DNA of 40,079 nt from Microcaldota archaeon. Lineage in GTDB: Archaea > Micrarchaeota > Micrarchaeia > Micrarchaeales > Micrarchaeaceae. The stretch is taken from positions 1-40,079 of the forward strand of contig JAKAVF010000022.1 in NCBI GenBank assembly GCA_021827605.1, in the 5' to 3' direction. Of the stretch, positions 39,767-40,079 are shown in pieces; within the stretch, counting starts at the first letter, position 1, and each line of letters opens with the position of its first letter. The notes beneath the pieces were generated by a model, which saw only the letters and a list, made by a program, of their open reading frames with translations, was not told the DNA's origin and made no database searches. A program made the translations under genes and the position numbers.

Positions 39767-39786
39767 AGTCTCAATTCGCATCTGCC

Positions 39787-39800
39787 AATATTTATATATT
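39787..39800 (-). promoter_or_regulatory. TATA box for the second HExxH gene
   Basis: AATATATAAATATT on the reverse strand, ~28 nt before ATG 39766. Confidence 0.6.
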
Positions 39801-39822
39801 GCTGGCTCACAATAAAAGCTGT

Positions 39823-39945
39823 GCCGAGGTGGCAGAATCCGGTAATGCGCCGGTCTCGAGTTCGCAGAATATCGAGAGCTGATTGGTGATGCACGGGTAA
39901 ACCGGTGCCCTTCGGGGCTTTAGGGTTCAAATCCCTACCTCGGCG
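39823..39945 (+). tRNA. tRNA-Ser (anticodon CGA) with a 39-nt intron
   Basis: Class II tRNA. Acceptor GCCGAGG with CCTCGGC, D-stem GCA/TGC, anticodon stem CCGGT/ACCGG, anticodon CGA at 39857-39859, variable arm GCCC-TTCG-GGGC, T-arm TAGGG-TTCAAAT-CCCTA, discriminator G as in tRNA-Ser. The intron (39861-39899) sits at the canonical position 37/38. TCGAGA inside it (39872-39877) pairs with TCTCGA over the anticodon (39854-39859), as in archaeal pre-tRNAs spliced at bulge-helix-bulge sites. No CCA is encoded. Confidence 0.9.
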
Positions 39946-39978
39946 TATATACTATAGCTTTCCTTGAAAGTCCGACAA

Positions 39979-40079
39979 CTACTTTTGGACGGATAAAAGC
40001 GCCTCAATCGGCAAAAGCGTCGCAATGCTTCTGATCGTTTCCGGACTCAATCTTTTCACAAAATTACTTATCGCACGTC
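39979..40079 (-). CDS. 3' end of a gene running off the window
   Basis: Open from the window edge to TAG at 39979-39981, giving 33 residues (FVKRLSPETIRSIATLLPIE and a few more each side). Amphipathic helical text, without stop codons in this frame. Too short to identify. Confidence 0.4.
   Translation of the reverse strand, partial: RAISNFVKRLSPETIRSIATLLPIEALLSVQK

Noticed and set aside
1-40079. CRISPR arrays, insertion sequences, integrases or att sites.
   Set aside because: No regularly spaced repeats, transposase or integrase motifs were seen on either strand.

Overview
This is a compact archaeal chromosome segment. The archaeal markers are archaeal-type ribosomal proteins uL30 and uL15, a nascent-polypeptide-associated complex protein with a C-terminal UBA domain, an aCPSF2-type beta-CASP ribonuclease, a DUF424 protein, a Dph6-type diphthamide ligase, endonuclease Q, a free-standing archaeal ThrRS editing domain, an intron-containing tRNA-Ser, and TATA boxes lying about 25-35 nt before many start codons (leaderless or nearly leaderless transcripts). 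The mixture of archaeal housekeeping genes with a few bacterial-type genes (MetK, FabG-like SDR), many small orphan genes, and Ser/Thr/Asn-rich surface proteins fits a DPANN or Micrarchaeota-like genome. That lineage assignment is inference only. No CRISPR array, insertion sequence, rRNA or plasmid origin was seen.

Layout. 1-3140: three adjacent genes for secreted or surface proteins sharing a Cys-bracketed module (five copies). 3189-3917: a membrane-anchored glycoprotein-like protein with a protamine-like tail. 4180-7739: an Lrp/AsnC-type regulator opposite a three-gene operon (HAD hydrolase, CoaB-like/class II aldolase-like fusion, methyltransferase). 7863-9661: metK with a ThrRS-editing-domain gene, then tRNA-Val. 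9762-13475: zinc-ribbon protein, aminotransferase, small orphan, SPL-like radical SAM protein, Dph6. 13597-19844: peroxiredoxin and a DNA-repair neighbourhood (two endonuclease III paralogues, endonuclease Q, exonuclease III/APE) that also holds a FabG-like gene broken by one in-frame TGA. 19944-20840: the uL30-uL15 pair. 20928-23326: a HicB-containing gene, a single-chain HicB-HicA fusion, and three small orphans.

23422-28824: GT4 glycosyltransferase, coiled-coil protein, aCPSF2-like nuclease behind a very A-rich leader, basic orphan, tRNA-Ala, GNAT acetyltransferase, Gly-rich membrane protein with a hairpin/T-tract terminator. 28907-31942: HExxH protein and THUMP/FtsJ-like methyltransferase divergent from one central TATA element, NAC, a TFIIS-like zinc-ribbon protein, a tiny membrane protein. 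31943-35249: a reverse-strand operon of membrane GT2, DUF424 and a GT-C-like multi-pass protein. 35527-38118: an ABC exporter with an N-terminal extension and a C-terminal DUF1854-like domain. 38190-40079: methyltransferase, a second HExxH protein, intron-containing tRNA-Ser(CGA), and the 3' end of another gene.

Most interesting: the HicB-HicA fusion beside a second HicB gene with a possible Sm-like N-domain; the FabG-like gene with TGA where Trp is expected; the CoaB-aldolase fusion with an apparently lost catalytic Glu; the A-rich leader of the nuclease gene; the DUF1854 ABC exporter; the symmetric bidirectional promoter at 29543-29554; and the modular surface-protein array next to a membrane protein with a histone-H1-like tail. 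Start codons were chosen mainly by distance from the TATA box or by a GGTGA-type Shine-Dalgarno, and several are alternatives. No stretch longer than 300 bases lacks a gene; the longest gaps (3918-4179 and 35250-35526) are described below.
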